Shown: one piece after another, positions 49,856-60,072 of the stretch | Numbering within the stretch: position 1 is the first letter of the stretch | Layout of the letters: each line of letters starts with the position of its first letter | From: an uncultured Neomegalonema sp. | GTDB lineage: Bacteria > Pseudomonadota > Alphaproteobacteria > Rhodobacterales > Rhodobacteraceae | DNA: 64,000 nt | Assembly (NCBI GenBank): GCA_938008165.1 | Contig: CALLLP010000004.1 | Span: 62,001-126,000 of the forward strand | Reading direction: 5' to 3' | Notes under the pieces: model-generated | The model's database searches: none | What the model was told of the DNA's origin: nothing | What the model saw: the letters and a program-made list of their open reading frames with translations, nothing else | Program-made: the position numbers and the translations under genes

Positions 49856-50707
49856 ATGATTCAACCAATCAAGCACCCCCAGCCGGAAATCTCCACCTGC
49901 GATCCGGTCTGGAACGCCGTTCAGCGCGATGCGGAGGCCATGCGCGTTGCTGAACCGGCCTTATCCTCGCTGTTGCAAGAAAACGTCCTTGGTCGCCCGA
50001 CATTCGAGGCGGCCTTGGCGGCGCGCATCGCGGCGAAGCTGCATGTCAACGAGATGAAGGAGGCGTCCTTGCGCGAATCCTTCTCCCAGATTCTCTACGA
50101 GGCCCCGGAGATCGGCGAAAAGGCCCGCGCCGACATCGTCGCCGTCTACGAGCGTGACCCGGCCTGCACGACCTATATCCAGCCCTTGCTGTTCTTCAAG
50201 GCGTTCATGGCACTACAGGCGTCACGCATCGCCCATTCTCTCTGGACCAATGGCCGAAAACCCTTCGCCCAGTTTCTCCAGATGCGGATTGCCGAAGTCT
50301 TTGCCCTCGACATCCATCCCGGTGCCCGCATCGGCAAGGGCATCATGATCGACCATGGGACCGGCGTTGTCATCGGCGAGACGGCGGTGGTCGGCGATGA
50401 CGTCTCGATCCTCCATGGCGTCACATTGGGCGGCACTGGAAAGGAAGAAGGCGACCGTCACCCAAAGATCGGCAATGGGGTGCTGATCGGTGCGGGGGCC
50501 AGTATTCTGGGCAATATCCGAATTGGTGACTGCTCGCGTGTTGGCGCGGGGTCGGTTGTTCTGTCGCATGTTCCGGCCTGCAAGACCGTTGCGGGTGTTC
50601 CTGCGCGCATCGTCGGCGATGCCGGTTGCGCCCACCCGTCGCAGTCCATGGACCACACCCTCGCGTTTGACAGCGGTGCATGGTTCGATGCAGGCGGCGG
50701 CATCTGA
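49856..50707 (+). CDS. cysE: serine O-acetyltransferase
   Basis: About 283 residues. It acetylates L-serine with acetyl-CoA to give O-acetylserine for cysteine synthesis. The N-terminal helical domain (WNAVQRDAEAMRVAEPALSSLL) precedes the left-handed beta-helix of hexapeptide repeats (IHPGARIGKGIMIDHGTGVVIGETAVVGDDVSILHGVTLGGTG, then RHPKIGNGVLIGAGASILGNIRIGD), with catalytic His and Asp in the DHGTG and HGVTLGG stretches. GGGAGACGG before ATG 49856 decides the start. Convergent with the DUF502 gene. Confidence 0.96.
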   Translation: MIQPIKHPQPEISTCDPVWNAVQRDAEAMRVAEPALSSLLQENVLGRPTFEAALAARIAAKLHVNEMKEASLRESFSQILYEAPEIGEKARADIVAVYERDPACTTYIQPLLFFKAFMALQASRIAHSLWTNGRKPFAQFLQMRIAEVFALDIHPGARIGKGIMIDHGTGVVIGETAVVGDDVSILHGVTLGGTGKEEGDRHPKIGNGVLIGAGASILGNIRIGDCSRVGAGSVVLSHVPACKTVAGVPARIVGDAGCAHPSQSMDHTLAFDSGAWFDAGGGI

Positions 50708-50715
50708 CCGAAGGG

Positions 50716-51450
50716 CTATTCCGCTGCTGCCGTTTCCTGTCGCGCTGCTTCGGCCGCGACCACCGCATCCCAAGGCGGCGTGACCAGTCCGGCGGAGATG
50801 ACCAGCTTCGCGGCATCTTCCACGCTCATATCGAGGACCACCACATCCTGAGCGGGCAGGAACAACAAAAAGCCGGAGGTCGGGTTTGGCGTCGTGGGTA
50901 GAAAGACGCTCATCATCGCGTTCTCGCCCGACCGTGCCAGCACCTCGCCGCTTGTATCCGTCGAGATAAAGGCCAGCGCCCAGATCCCCTTGCGGGGATA
51001 TTCGATCATGCACACCTTCTCGAAACTGTCCTTGCCCCCTTGGGCAAAGATCGTCTCCACGATCTGTTTCAGCGTGTTGTAGATGGATCGCACGACCGGC
51101 ATCCGGTCCACGAATCGCTCGCCCAGTCGAAAAAGCTGTCTCCCGAACAGCCCTTTTGTCAGGGCACCAAGTCCCGCTACCACAAAGAAAAAGACCACCA
51201 CCCCAAGGCCGGGCAGTGAAATCGGCAGGTAATCTTCCAGCTTGTAGACCACTGGCACCAGCGGCAGAACACGCGCATCGACGAATTCGGCGAAGGTCCA
51301 GACAAGATAGATCGTGATCGAAATCGGCGCGAAGACGACGAATCCCGTCAGGAAGTTCGACCTCAGATTGGCCCACCACTTCTGTTTCTTCGGTGGTTCC
51401 AGAAAGGTAACGCTGCGCGTCTCCTTCTTGTCTGGTTGGTCGTCACTCAT
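50716..51450 (-). CDS. DUF502 family membrane protein
   Basis: About 244 residues with two membrane segments (FLTGFVVFAPISITIYLVWTF and LGVVVFFFVVAGLGALTKGLFG) and the DUF502 signatures RMPVVRSIYNTLKQIVETI and GEVLARSGENAMMSVFLPTTPNPTSGFLLF. The equivalent plant proteins are called LCV-like (COV), and bacterial function is unknown. ATG 51450 is chosen over a GTG three codons upstream. Confidence 0.92.
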   Translation of the reverse strand: MSDDQPDKKETRSVTFLEPPKKQKWWANLRSNFLTGFVVFAPISITIYLVWTFAEFVDARVLPLVPVVYKLEDYLPISLPGLGVVVFFFVVAGLGALTKGLFGRQLFRLGERFVDRMPVVRSIYNTLKQIVETIFAQGGKDSFEKVCMIEYPRKGIWALAFISTDTSGEVLARSGENAMMSVFLPTTPNPTSGFLLFLPAQDVVVLDMSVEDAAKLVISAGLVTPPWDAVVAAEAARQETAAAE

Positions 51451-51537
51451 CACCGTCACTCACTCCGTAATCAGAACGCTATATCGCAGTGCAGCACAAA
51501 ATTACATGAGTGACACGCAGATTCAGTAAAAATCCCG

Positions 51538-52473
51538 TTAGTATCCGTTTTGCCGGTTCACACCATGCGCGAAGGGCTCGCCGCGTTCGAAGCGTTCGAC
51601 CTGCTCCACGATCACTTTTGCCGCCGTTTCCGGTCTGGTGATACTGGCAATATGCGGACTGATGGTGACCGAAGGGTGGCTCCAATAAGGATGATCCTTG
51701 GGCAGCGGTTCGATTCGGAACACGTCCAGCGTCGCGCTTCCCACCTGCCCTGAATCAAGGGCGGCCAGCAGCGCCTCGTCATCGATCAACGGTCCCCGCG
51801 CAACATTGATCAGATGCGCCCCGCGCCGCATGAGCGCGATTTTCCCCGCATCGATCAGGTTTTCGGTCTCCGGCGTCAGGGGGGCCAGCAGGATCAGGAT
51901 TTCTGATTCTGCCAGTAATGTCTCCAGACCATCCGGCCCCGTCAGACAACGGACTCCCTCGATCGTTTTTGCCGACCGGCTCCAACCTGAAACGTCGAAT
52001 CGCAAAAAGGCCAGCTTTTCTGCAACGTCCCGGCCCAATTCACCCAGCCCGATGATTCCGACTTTGCGGTCGGTCGAGAGTGGCGGGTTATCGGTCGACC
52101 ATGCCTTTTGCGCCTGTCGTTCGCGGTGCCGGTCCATGCCCAGATGCAATCGCAGGACATGCCCGGCGACATAATCGGTCATTCCGATGGTCAGTCCCGA
52201 TTCGACCATCCGGCATAGGATCGGCTCATCCGGCAAGGTCGGATTGGCCAGCACCGCCTCCACCCCCGCCCAGAGATTCTGGATCGCGGCGACCCCGGCA
52301 TAGGGCGTCAGGTCCTGTATGGCCCCGCTTGCCTCGTAGATCAGAATGTCGACGGATTCCGGATCCGTGCCCTCGATATCGAGTGTCAAATCCAGATCGG
52401 GTTTCAGCGCCAGCACCCTGTCGCGCCACGCCTCGGCTTCCTCTGGGTCGCCTGCATACAATACCCGCGTCAT
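51538..52473 (-). CDS. ghrA: glyoxylate/hydroxypyruvate reductase A-like dehydrogenase
   Basis: About 311 residues of the D-2-hydroxyacid dehydrogenase family, GhrA group, which reduces glyoxylate to glycolate and hydroxypyruvate to glycerate with NADPH. Visible: DIEGTDPESVDILIYEASGAI at the N-terminus, NLWAGVEAVL, the Rossmann motif VGIIGLGELGRDVA (about residue 140), LLAPLTPETENLI, INVARGPLIDDEALLAALDSG and the catalytic-His region HPSVTISPHIASIT. GGGAGG lies 7 bases before ATG 52473, so the long upstream open frame is not used. Confidence 0.92.
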   Translation of the reverse strand: MTRVLYAGDPEEAEAWRDRVLALKPDLDLTLDIEGTDPESVDILIYEASGAIQDLTPYAGVAAIQNLWAGVEAVLANPTLPDEPILCRMVESGLTIGMTDYVAGHVLRLHLGMDRHRERQAQKAWSTDNPPLSTDRKVGIIGLGELGRDVAEKLAFLRFDVSGWSRSAKTIEGVRCLTGPDGLETLLAESEILILLAPLTPETENLIDAGKIALMRRGAHLINVARGPLIDDEALLAALDSGQVGSATLDVFRIEPLPKDHPYWSHPSVTISPHIASITRPETAAKVIVEQVERFERGEPFAHGVNRQNGY

Positions 52474-52681
52474 AGTCGCCTCCCGGTCACAGTCTTGCCA
52501 AACCTGCGATGTTGGCAGTACCTGCAGAACGCGCGAAACGGAATGCTTTTCGTCATATGCAAATATCGCGCATAAGCGACGGTCGTAGACATGGCGCGCG
52601 GAGGTCGTACGCGCTAAGAACATTCCAGCATGGCGTGTCGGGGGAGCGCCCGTGTGAACCAAGGTCGATAAGGAAGGTCCG

Positions 52682-54190
52682 ATGCTCAGAACCACTGCCG
52701 CCAGCCTACTTGCGCTGGCTACCGCCATTCTCCCTGCGCAGGCCCAGACTGTGCTTTATGGCGAACAGCCTGCCGCTCGGCCCGTTTTTCCGCTGCCACA
52801 GCCTTATTATGTGGAGCCGCAACCCGCCCCATTGCCAACGCAGCCGTTATATTACGAATCGGTGCCTGCGGTGCAGCCGCCCGTTGCTGCGCCGCCCCCT
52901 GTGTATCAGCCTGATCAACAGGTGCGTCAGTTTCGCCCGATCCCTCAGCAGGGCATCACCCCGTCACGCCCTATCCTCGCGCCCACCGAGCAATTCCAGC
53001 CGCCGCCGCCAAGGCAAGAGCAAGCGATTGCCCCGCCGCCGCTGCCCCAGCCTGCGATTGCCGAATCGCCCGCTGTACTCCCACCGCAACAGCGCGAGGA
53101 ACCTAGGGCAGAGGTCATCGTCCCGGATGTGACCGAATCCGAAGCCCTGCGCGAATTCTCGCAGGAGCTTTCCCGGATCGTTTCTCTGGGAGAGCGGTAT
53201 CGCGCCGCCAGCCCCGGCTTTCTCGAAGATCTCAAGGCATTGGCCGAAAAATATCAGGCCCTGCCCGTCCGCGTGGATGCCGCCTCCGAGCCGCAGGCCG
53301 CCGCGCCCTCTGCTCAGGCCGAGCTTGTCGGTCCTCCGCCCCCCGCACCTGAGGAGGAGCAGGGTTCCGCCGCAGAACTACCCCCCCAGACGCCCGAAGT
53401 CACCGGCACTACCGAAGTTGCGCTTCTCCCCGATGCCGTAGCGGAGCCTGTCTCCGAACTTCCGGTCGCCGTCGAAATCGAGCCGGAGGTCGCGGTCGAG
53501 CCGCAGGAGCCGCAGGAATTGCCACAGGCTTTGCCTCCCACTTCCGCCGCTCTCGTGTATCTGCGCGATGACTTTGCCGATGGTGATTATCTCACCAATC
53601 CGACATGGAGTGTCCGGCAAGGTCAATTCATGATCGATCCCACATTCGGCCTGCGTCCCGCCGCACCCCAAACGGTCGAGCCAGCTCAGGTCACGCCACA
53701 AGCCTTGCTTCAATACCTGATCGGCGAGGGCAAGCCTGCGACGCCTCAGCCCACCGGCGATACCGGCGCGTCCTTGATCGAGGCGCAAACCAATATCGGG
53801 AATGCCTTCTCGCTCGTCACGACCATCACCGATCATGGAGGCGAGGGCGCGGCCCATTTCATTCTGCATCAGGGCGGTGCGAACTGGCTTGGTTACAGGC
53901 TTGAACTGCGCGCAGGCCCCCGGCCTCTTGTCGTCCTCGCTCGTCGTGGTTCGAGCGGCTACAAGGATATCATGAAAGTCGAAGCTCCTGGCTTTACGAC
54001 TGGCAAGCCGCATCAACTGCGCTGGGCGCGACTGTCGGATGGTCAGATGTTCGTTCTGATCGATGGTCGCCCGGTCATCACCGCGCGCGATACGGTCTTC
54101 CGGCAAGGGTGGGCAGGGTTCGCCTATTTTACGGCGGATGCGGATATTTCCATGCGCAACATCCGAATTGCCGAGCCGGTCGAGCAGTAG
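52682..54190 (+). CDS. secreted proline/glutamine-rich protein with C-terminal concanavalin-like domain
   Basis: A 502-residue protein with a signal peptide (MLRTTAASLLALATAILPAQ, cleavage near AQA). Residues 25-290 are low-complexity Pro/Gln/Glu-rich (for example PQPYYVEPQPAPLPTQPLYY) with a short helical stretch. The C-terminal 210 residues (YLRDDFADGDYLTNPTWSVRQG through GWAGFAYFTADADISMRNIRI) resemble a LamG/DUF1080-type beta-sandwich of the kind that binds or cuts glycans. It may be a wall- or polysaccharide-associated protein. Divergent from the ghrA-like gene; not part of the mre operon, which converges on it. Confidence 0.75.
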   Translation: MLRTTAASLLALATAILPAQAQTVLYGEQPAARPVFPLPQPYYVEPQPAPLPTQPLYYESVPAVQPPVAAPPPVYQPDQQVRQFRPIPQQGITPSRPILAPTEQFQPPPPRQEQAIAPPPLPQPAIAESPAVLPPQQREEPRAEVIVPDVTESEALREFSQELSRIVSLGERYRAASPGFLEDLKALAEKYQALPVRVDAASEPQAAAPSAQAELVGPPPPAPEEEQGSAAELPPQTPEVTGTTEVALLPDAVAEPVSELPVAVEIEPEVAVEPQEPQELPQALPPTSAALVYLRDDFADGDYLTNPTWSVRQGQFMIDPTFGLRPAAPQTVEPAQVTPQALLQYLIGEGKPATPQPTGDTGASLIEAQTNIGNAFSLVTTITDHGGEGAAHFILHQGGANWLGYRLELRAGPRPLVVLARRGSSGYKDIMKVEAPGFTTGKPHQLRWARLSDGQMFVLIDGRPVITARDTVFRQGWAGFAYFTADADISMRNIRIAEPVEQ

Positions 54191-54244
54191 AATGGGGCCG
54201 GGCTTTTCAGATTGCGGGCGGTGCTCATATCGTCGGTGACGATT

Positions 54245-55411
54245 CTAGAGCACTGTCCCGCGCCTTGGAAACGTCACCCTGCCATGCACCTGTGCGCTGA
54301 GCAGCAATCCAAAGCCGAACAGCAAAACCAGCATCGATGTGCCCCCATAGCTCACCAGAGGCAATGGCACCCCGACCACGGGTGCCAATCCCATGACCAT
54401 CGCCATATTAATCGCGAAATAGGCGAAAAAGGTCATGCACACCCCCGCTGCCACCAATCGCCCGAATAGATGCCGGATGCGGATTGCGGTCATCAGACCG
54501 AACAGCAGCACGACCATATAAAGGCCCAGCAATACGAGACTGCCGACCAGCCCGAATTCCTCGCCCAAGACCGTAAAAATGAAATCGGTGTGTTTTTCAG
54601 GCAGGAAATCCAGCCGCGATTGCGGCCCATTCAGATACCCTTCGCCCGTCGTCCCGCCCGATCCGAAGGCAATTTTCGACTGTGTGATATGATACCCGGC
54701 TCCGCGCGGATCGAGTTCGGGGTTCAGAAAAACCGCGATCCGATCGTATTGATAGGGCTTGAGCAAGGCCCAATCCTGCCCCTTCGAGGCAAAAACCGCA
54801 TAGACCAGCCCCCCGGTTCCCGCCACCAGCGCGGCAAAGAACCAAAGGCTCACTCCCGCCAGAAACATGATCACGATCCCCCCTGCTGACAGCAGAACGG
54901 CCGTCCCAAGGTCCGGTTGTTTCACCACCAGCGCTGCGGGCATCGCAATCATCAGCAAGGGCGGGATCAAGGTCAGCACGTGCCTGACCCGGCGGGGATT
55001 GATGTCGTGAAAATACCGCGCCAGCGCTACGACGAGCGCGATTTTCATCAATTCGGAAGGTTGCAACCGGATTGGCCCGATATTGATCCATCGCTGGGCG
55101 CCCATCCCCACACTCCCGGCGACTTCGACGCCGACCAGCAAGGCGAGGGATAAGCCATAGAACGCATAGGCCGTTCCCCGCCAAAAGCGGATATCGATCA
55201 TCGCAACGACCAGCATGCCCACGAAACTGACTGCAAACCGGATCATCTGCTTACGGGCCCAGGGATCGACATTGCCGTCCGCGACCGAATACTGCATCGC
55301 AAAGCCGATCCCCGCGACCAGAACAATCAGCACAACCAGCGGCCAGTTTAGCCGTAACAGTTTCTGTGGCAGGGTCGGGCCAGCGGTCGCATGGTTTTGC
55401 AGACTGGCCAT
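54245..55411 (-). CDS. rodA: rod shape-determining peptidoglycan polymerase RodA
   Basis: About 388 residues and ten or so membrane helices of the SEDS glycosyltransferase family. RodA polymerises glycan strands with its partner PBP2 in lateral wall growth. Seen: GAQRWINIGPIRLQPSELMKIALVVALARYF with the conserved catalytic-region residues, KQPDLGTAVLL, GSGGTTGEGYLNG, LPEKHTDFIFTVLGEEFG and PLPLVSYGGTSML. The ATG overlaps the mrdA stop by one base (TGATG), so the two are cotranslated. Confidence 0.96.
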   Translation of the reverse strand: MASLQNHATAGPTLPQKLLRLNWPLVVLIVLVAGIGFAMQYSVADGNVDPWARKQMIRFAVSFVGMLVVAMIDIRFWRGTAYAFYGLSLALLVGVEVAGSVGMGAQRWINIGPIRLQPSELMKIALVVALARYFHDINPRRVRHVLTLIPPLLMIAMPAALVVKQPDLGTAVLLSAGGIVIMFLAGVSLWFFAALVAGTGGLVYAVFASKGQDWALLKPYQYDRIAVFLNPELDPRGAGYHITQSKIAFGSGGTTGEGYLNGPQSRLDFLPEKHTDFIFTVLGEEFGLVGSLVLLGLYMVVLLFGLMTAIRIRHLFGRLVAAGVCMTFFAYFAINMAMVMGLAPVVGVPLPLVSYGGTSMLVLLFGFGLLLSAQVHGRVTFPRRGTVL

Positions 55412-57330
55412 CACACGTCCTCGTTCTCGTCGTCATCGTCGTTTTTCGCGACAAAGACGGGATCGGCGCCTTGCGGCACAGCCCCTTCGGGGATCTCCTT
55501 GGGGAATTGAAGTTTCAGCAGCACATCCCGTGCAATGGGGGCCGCCACCGTCGATCCGCCGCCGCCATGCTCGACCACGACCGAAATGGCGTATCGTGGA
55601 TCGTCTGCGGGGGCGAAGGCCACAAACAGCGCGTGATCGCGTAATTTCCAAGGCAATTCGTTGTTTTTCAACACGCCCGTTGCCCGCTCCGAAGTCGTGA
55701 TCCGCCTGACCTGTGCTGTGCCGGTCTTGCCGCACATCTCATGGCCGGGCAGCGCGATCCGCGATTTATAGGCCGTCCCGCCCAACTCGTTCACGACGCC
55801 ATACATGCCTCGGTGCACGGCATCGACATACTGTTTGTCGATGCCGGTTCCGCGCAGCGAGCGCGCCTTGATCCGTTCGCCATCCCGCGCGCGAACGAGG
55901 CGCGGGTGCACCTGATAGCCACCATTTGCAATGCGCGAGGCCATCACGGCCAATTGCAGCGGCGAGCCAAGCATATAGCCCTGTCCGATCCCCGCATGCA
56001 GTGTTTCGCCCGGATGCCACGGCTCGTTTTTGCGCGCGCGTTTCCACGCCTTGTCCGGCATCAATCCGGTTTTGGCATCGACCAGTCCGATTTCTGGCAG
56101 GACGCCGATGCCGAATTTGCGCGCGACTTCGGCCAGCCGGTCAATCCCGATCCGCTTTGCAATATCGTAGAAATAGATATCGCAGGATTTCTTTAATCCG
56201 TCATGCAGGTTCATCGTCCCGTGTCCGCCCCGCTTCCAGCAGTGGAATCGGTGGCTGCCCAGTTCGATATGTCCACCGCAATAGACCGAGTGTCCCGGCC
56301 CCACGAGTCCCGCATCCATTGCCGCCAAGGCGACAACCATCTTGAATGTCGATCCCGGCGGATAAAGGCCTGACACTGCCTTGTTGTTCAGGGGGCGTTT
56401 TTCATCGTCGCGCAGCGCGACCCATTCCTTCTGCGACCATCCCAGAACGAAACCGTTGGGGTCGAATCCGGGTGTCGATGCCATGGCCAGTACATCGCCG
56501 TCATAGACATCCATCACGACGACCGCGCCGCTTTCCGTGCCCATCCGCTGCATCGCGTATTTCTGCAAGGCCAGATCGAGGGTCAGGGTCAGTTCCTCGC
56601 CCGGTGTGCCCTCGCGTCGTTCCAGCTCGCGCATGGGCCGCCCATGGACGTCTTTCTCGATCCGGCTCAGCCCCGCTTTTCCCCGCAGAGCGAGTTCTTC
56701 GACCCGTTCGACGCCCGATTTCCCGATGCGCATATCCGGCAGTTTCAGCACCGGCCCATCTGCGCCCGCGCGTTGAATGTCGCGCTCGGATGCGGCGGCG
56801 ACATAGCCGACGATATGCCCGGTATAATCCCCTTCCGGATAATGCCGCGTCAGCCCCAGCTCCGGCGCAATCCCGGCAAGGGCGGGCGCATTCGCATTCA
56901 CCTCCGCGAATTCCTCCCATTTCAGGTTTTCCGCCAGCAATACCGGCAGGAATGCCCGTGTCCGTGTGATTTCCTCGATCAAGGCTTCGCGCCGCAGCGG
57001 CGGTAGTGGAATGATTTCAGACAGCCGCTCCAGCGTCTGTGTCAGATCGCCGGTGTTCTCGCGGTACAGAACGACCCGATAATTATGCCGGTTAACGGCC
57101 AGCGGTTTGCCATCGCGCGACAGGATCTGCCCGCGAACAGGCGCCAGCAGGGAAGGTCGGATGCGCGATCTTTCAGCCCGTGCCGCGTAATGCTCGCCCT
57201 CGACGATTTGCAGCTGATACATCCGTGCGCCCAAGCCCGCCGCCAAAGCCCCCTGCGCCCCGAACAGCACGAGGGACCGGCGCGAAAAGACGCTTCGGTC
57301 ATGCTCGGTTCCGGGTCGGCGCATCGCCAT
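55411..57330 (-). CDS. mrdA: penicillin-binding protein 2 (transpeptidase)
   Basis: A 639-residue monofunctional transpeptidase of the elongasome. One N-terminal membrane anchor (SLVLFGAQGALAAGLGA) is followed by a dimerisation domain and a transpeptidase domain with all three catalytic motifs: STFK (about residue 324, in YPPGSTFKMVV), SCD as the SxN equivalent (about residue 380) and KTGT (about residue 533, in CGKTGTAQV). The acidic tail (DDDDENEDV) is unusual but common in alphaproteobacteria. It overlaps rodA and lies 16 bases from mreD in a five-gene operon. Confidence 0.96.
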   Translation of the reverse strand: MAMRRPGTEHDRSVFSRRSLVLFGAQGALAAGLGARMYQLQIVEGEHYAARAERSRIRPSLLAPVRGQILSRDGKPLAVNRHNYRVVLYRENTGDLTQTLERLSEIIPLPPLRREALIEEITRTRAFLPVLLAENLKWEEFAEVNANAPALAGIAPELGLTRHYPEGDYTGHIVGYVAAASERDIQRAGADGPVLKLPDMRIGKSGVERVEELALRGKAGLSRIEKDVHGRPMRELERREGTPGEELTLTLDLALQKYAMQRMGTESGAVVVMDVYDGDVLAMASTPGFDPNGFVLGWSQKEWVALRDDEKRPLNNKAVSGLYPPGSTFKMVVALAAMDAGLVGPGHSVYCGGHIELGSHRFHCWKRGGHGTMNLHDGLKKSCDIYFYDIAKRIGIDRLAEVARKFGIGVLPEIGLVDAKTGLMPDKAWKRARKNEPWHPGETLHAGIGQGYMLGSPLQLAVMASRIANGGYQVHPRLVRARDGERIKARSLRGTGIDKQYVDAVHRGMYGVVNELGGTAYKSRIALPGHEMCGKTGTAQVRRITTSERATGVLKNNELPWKLRDHALFVAFAPADDPRYAISVVVEHGGGGSTVAAPIARDVLLKLQFPKEIPEGAVPQGADPVFVAKNDDDDENEDV

Positions 57331-57346
57331 GATTCTCTCACCTGCT

Positions 57347-57859
57347 CTAGAGTGCGCGGCGCGGCGTTCTGCCGATCCGCAAGACTTGCCGCAAGGCGAC
57401 GGAAATCACAGGATAGACCACAATCGTCGTGCAGCCCTGCAACAATACCAGATCAAGGGGTTGGAATGCCAGCCGCGCCGCTGAGGTGAGAATCCATTCG
57501 ATCGCAAAAATGACGCTGATAAAGGCTCCAAATCCCAGCCATCGCCAGACCAGAGGCATCGTCCGAAGCGGTGGCAGCATTCTGTCTAGCACGATAACGG
57601 CAATGATCAGCGCCAAGACCCCCGCCCCCGGAATATCGCCGAGGATCAGGTCCTGCGCCAGACCCAGCAAAAAGATCACCGGCACATTCATCGTGCCGGG
57701 CCGGTGCAGCATCCAGAAAAACACCACGATCGTTCCGAGGCGCGGCCACGGTGTCGAATCCGGTCCCACCCCCAGTGCGATATGGGACAGGATAATCGCC
57801 AGAAAACTGGTCGCCAACACCAGAGCCGCCGTCCAGGTCGTCGTCCAGAAGGCTTTCAT
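57347..57859 (-). CDS. mreD: rod shape-determining protein MreD
   Basis: A 170-residue integral membrane protein with five or six helices (ALVLATSFLAIILSHIALGV, TIVVFFWMLHRPGTMNVPVIFLLGLAQDLILGDIPGAGVLALIIAVIVL). The segment GLAQDLILGDIPGAG matches the MreD family. Its start overlaps the mreC stop by 4 bases. It acts in the elongasome as partner of MreC. Confidence 0.92.
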   Translation of the reverse strand: MKAFWTTTWTAALVLATSFLAIILSHIALGVGPDSTPWPRLGTIVVFFWMLHRPGTMNVPVIFLLGLAQDLILGDIPGAGVLALIIAVIVLDRMLPPLRTMPLVWRWLGFGAFISVIFAIEWILTSAARLAFQPLDLVLLQGCTTIVVYPVISVALRQVLRIGRTPRRAL

Positions 57860-58764
57860 TCCTCAGTCTCTTGATCGGGTTTTTCCTGCTCGACCCGTCC
57901 ATCTGCGCGGACAATCAGGATCGCGTCGGAATCGATGGTCAGATCGACCCGTTCGATGACCAGCCGCACGAATTCAAGTTGTTGAAAATCCGCACTTGGG
58001 GCGACCCTGACCACGTTATCGACCAATGCATCCACCGTCCCCAGCGGTAATCCTTTGGGGAAGATTCCTCCATGGTTCGAGGTCAGAACCCGCTGTCCCT
58101 TGGTCACCTGCCCCGGTTTTGAGAAAAATTGCAGCTTTGGCCTTGCGGTGTTGTCACCGATCAACAGCGCCCGAATATCCCCCGGTTTCAGGGATACTGG
58201 TATCCGGCTTGACGCATCCGTGACCAGAACGACCCGCGCCGCGTTCTCGCCCAGCGCCACCACCCGGCCAATTGCCGCCGTTCCATCCATGACCACGGTG
58301 CCGGGCCGTACCCCTTGCGCGCGGCCCGCATTGATCGTGATCGACTGCGTAAAGGCCCCGCCCGAATTCCCGACGACCTGTGCGGTGATGTAATCGAAGC
58401 GCGGCGCAAGTGTGACCTTGTTCAAGGCCCGCAGCTGCGCATTTTCCGCTTCCAGCCGCAGCGCTACTTCGCGCCACCGGCTCAACCCGACGATATCCTC
58501 ACGCAATTGACGATTATAGGCGGCCATATCGAGGAATTCTTCGGCATTGCCCGCAGCCCGCCGGATCATTCTGAGCGGCGCGCCGAAAAATCCGGTAACG
58601 GGCGCCGATACATCAAGCGCCAGCTCCCGCAGGGTTTGCAGGCGTGGGTCAGATGTGGCCCCCAGAATATAAATCGCAACCGCTGCCAGCAGGGCGGCCA
58701 CGCCAACCCCGCGTCCGATCAGACGCCAGAACCCTATGCCGTTTCCGAGTATCTGGTAGGCCAT
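57856..58764 (-). CDS. mreC: rod shape-determining protein MreC
   Basis: A 302-residue periplasmic scaffold protein of the elongasome. An N-terminal membrane helix (GVGVAALLAAVAIYILGA) leads into a coiled coil (LREDIVGLSRWREVALRLEAENAQLRAL), then two beta-barrel subdomains (FDYITAQVVGNSGGAFTQSITINAGRAQGVRPGTVVMDG, VLTSNHGGIFPKGLPLGTVDALV). Position between mreB and mreD supports the call. Confidence 0.95.
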   Translation of the reverse strand: MAYQILGNGIGFWRLIGRGVGVAALLAAVAIYILGATSDPRLQTLRELALDVSAPVTGFFGAPLRMIRRAAGNAEEFLDMAAYNRQLREDIVGLSRWREVALRLEAENAQLRALNKVTLAPRFDYITAQVVGNSGGAFTQSITINAGRAQGVRPGTVVMDGTAAIGRVVALGENAARVVLVTDASSRIPVSLKPGDIRALLIGDNTARPKLQFFSKPGQVTKGQRVLTSNHGGIFPKGLPLGTVDALVDNVVRVAPSADFQQLEFVRLVIERVDLTIDSDAILIVRADGRVEQEKPDQETEE

Positions 58765-58922
58765 TGCGATGGGTCTTATCTGCCGATGAGCGTTGCGCGG
58801 TTACAGTCTAACGCGAACGGATTGAGCCGCAAAGTGTCAAGAAATACGCAGGTTTGGCGCAAATCTGGACAGCATTTTTCCCATACTATCCCGCTGAACT
58901 TAACGCGGCCTTCGACTGGTCC

Positions 58923-59999
<1,077 letters not shown>

Positions 60000-60072
60000 T
60001 CATAGGCTTTCACTTCCGGTCCAGCAAAGAAAAACCGGGGCAAATGTCCGCCTTTCGTCATGATCGGTGATT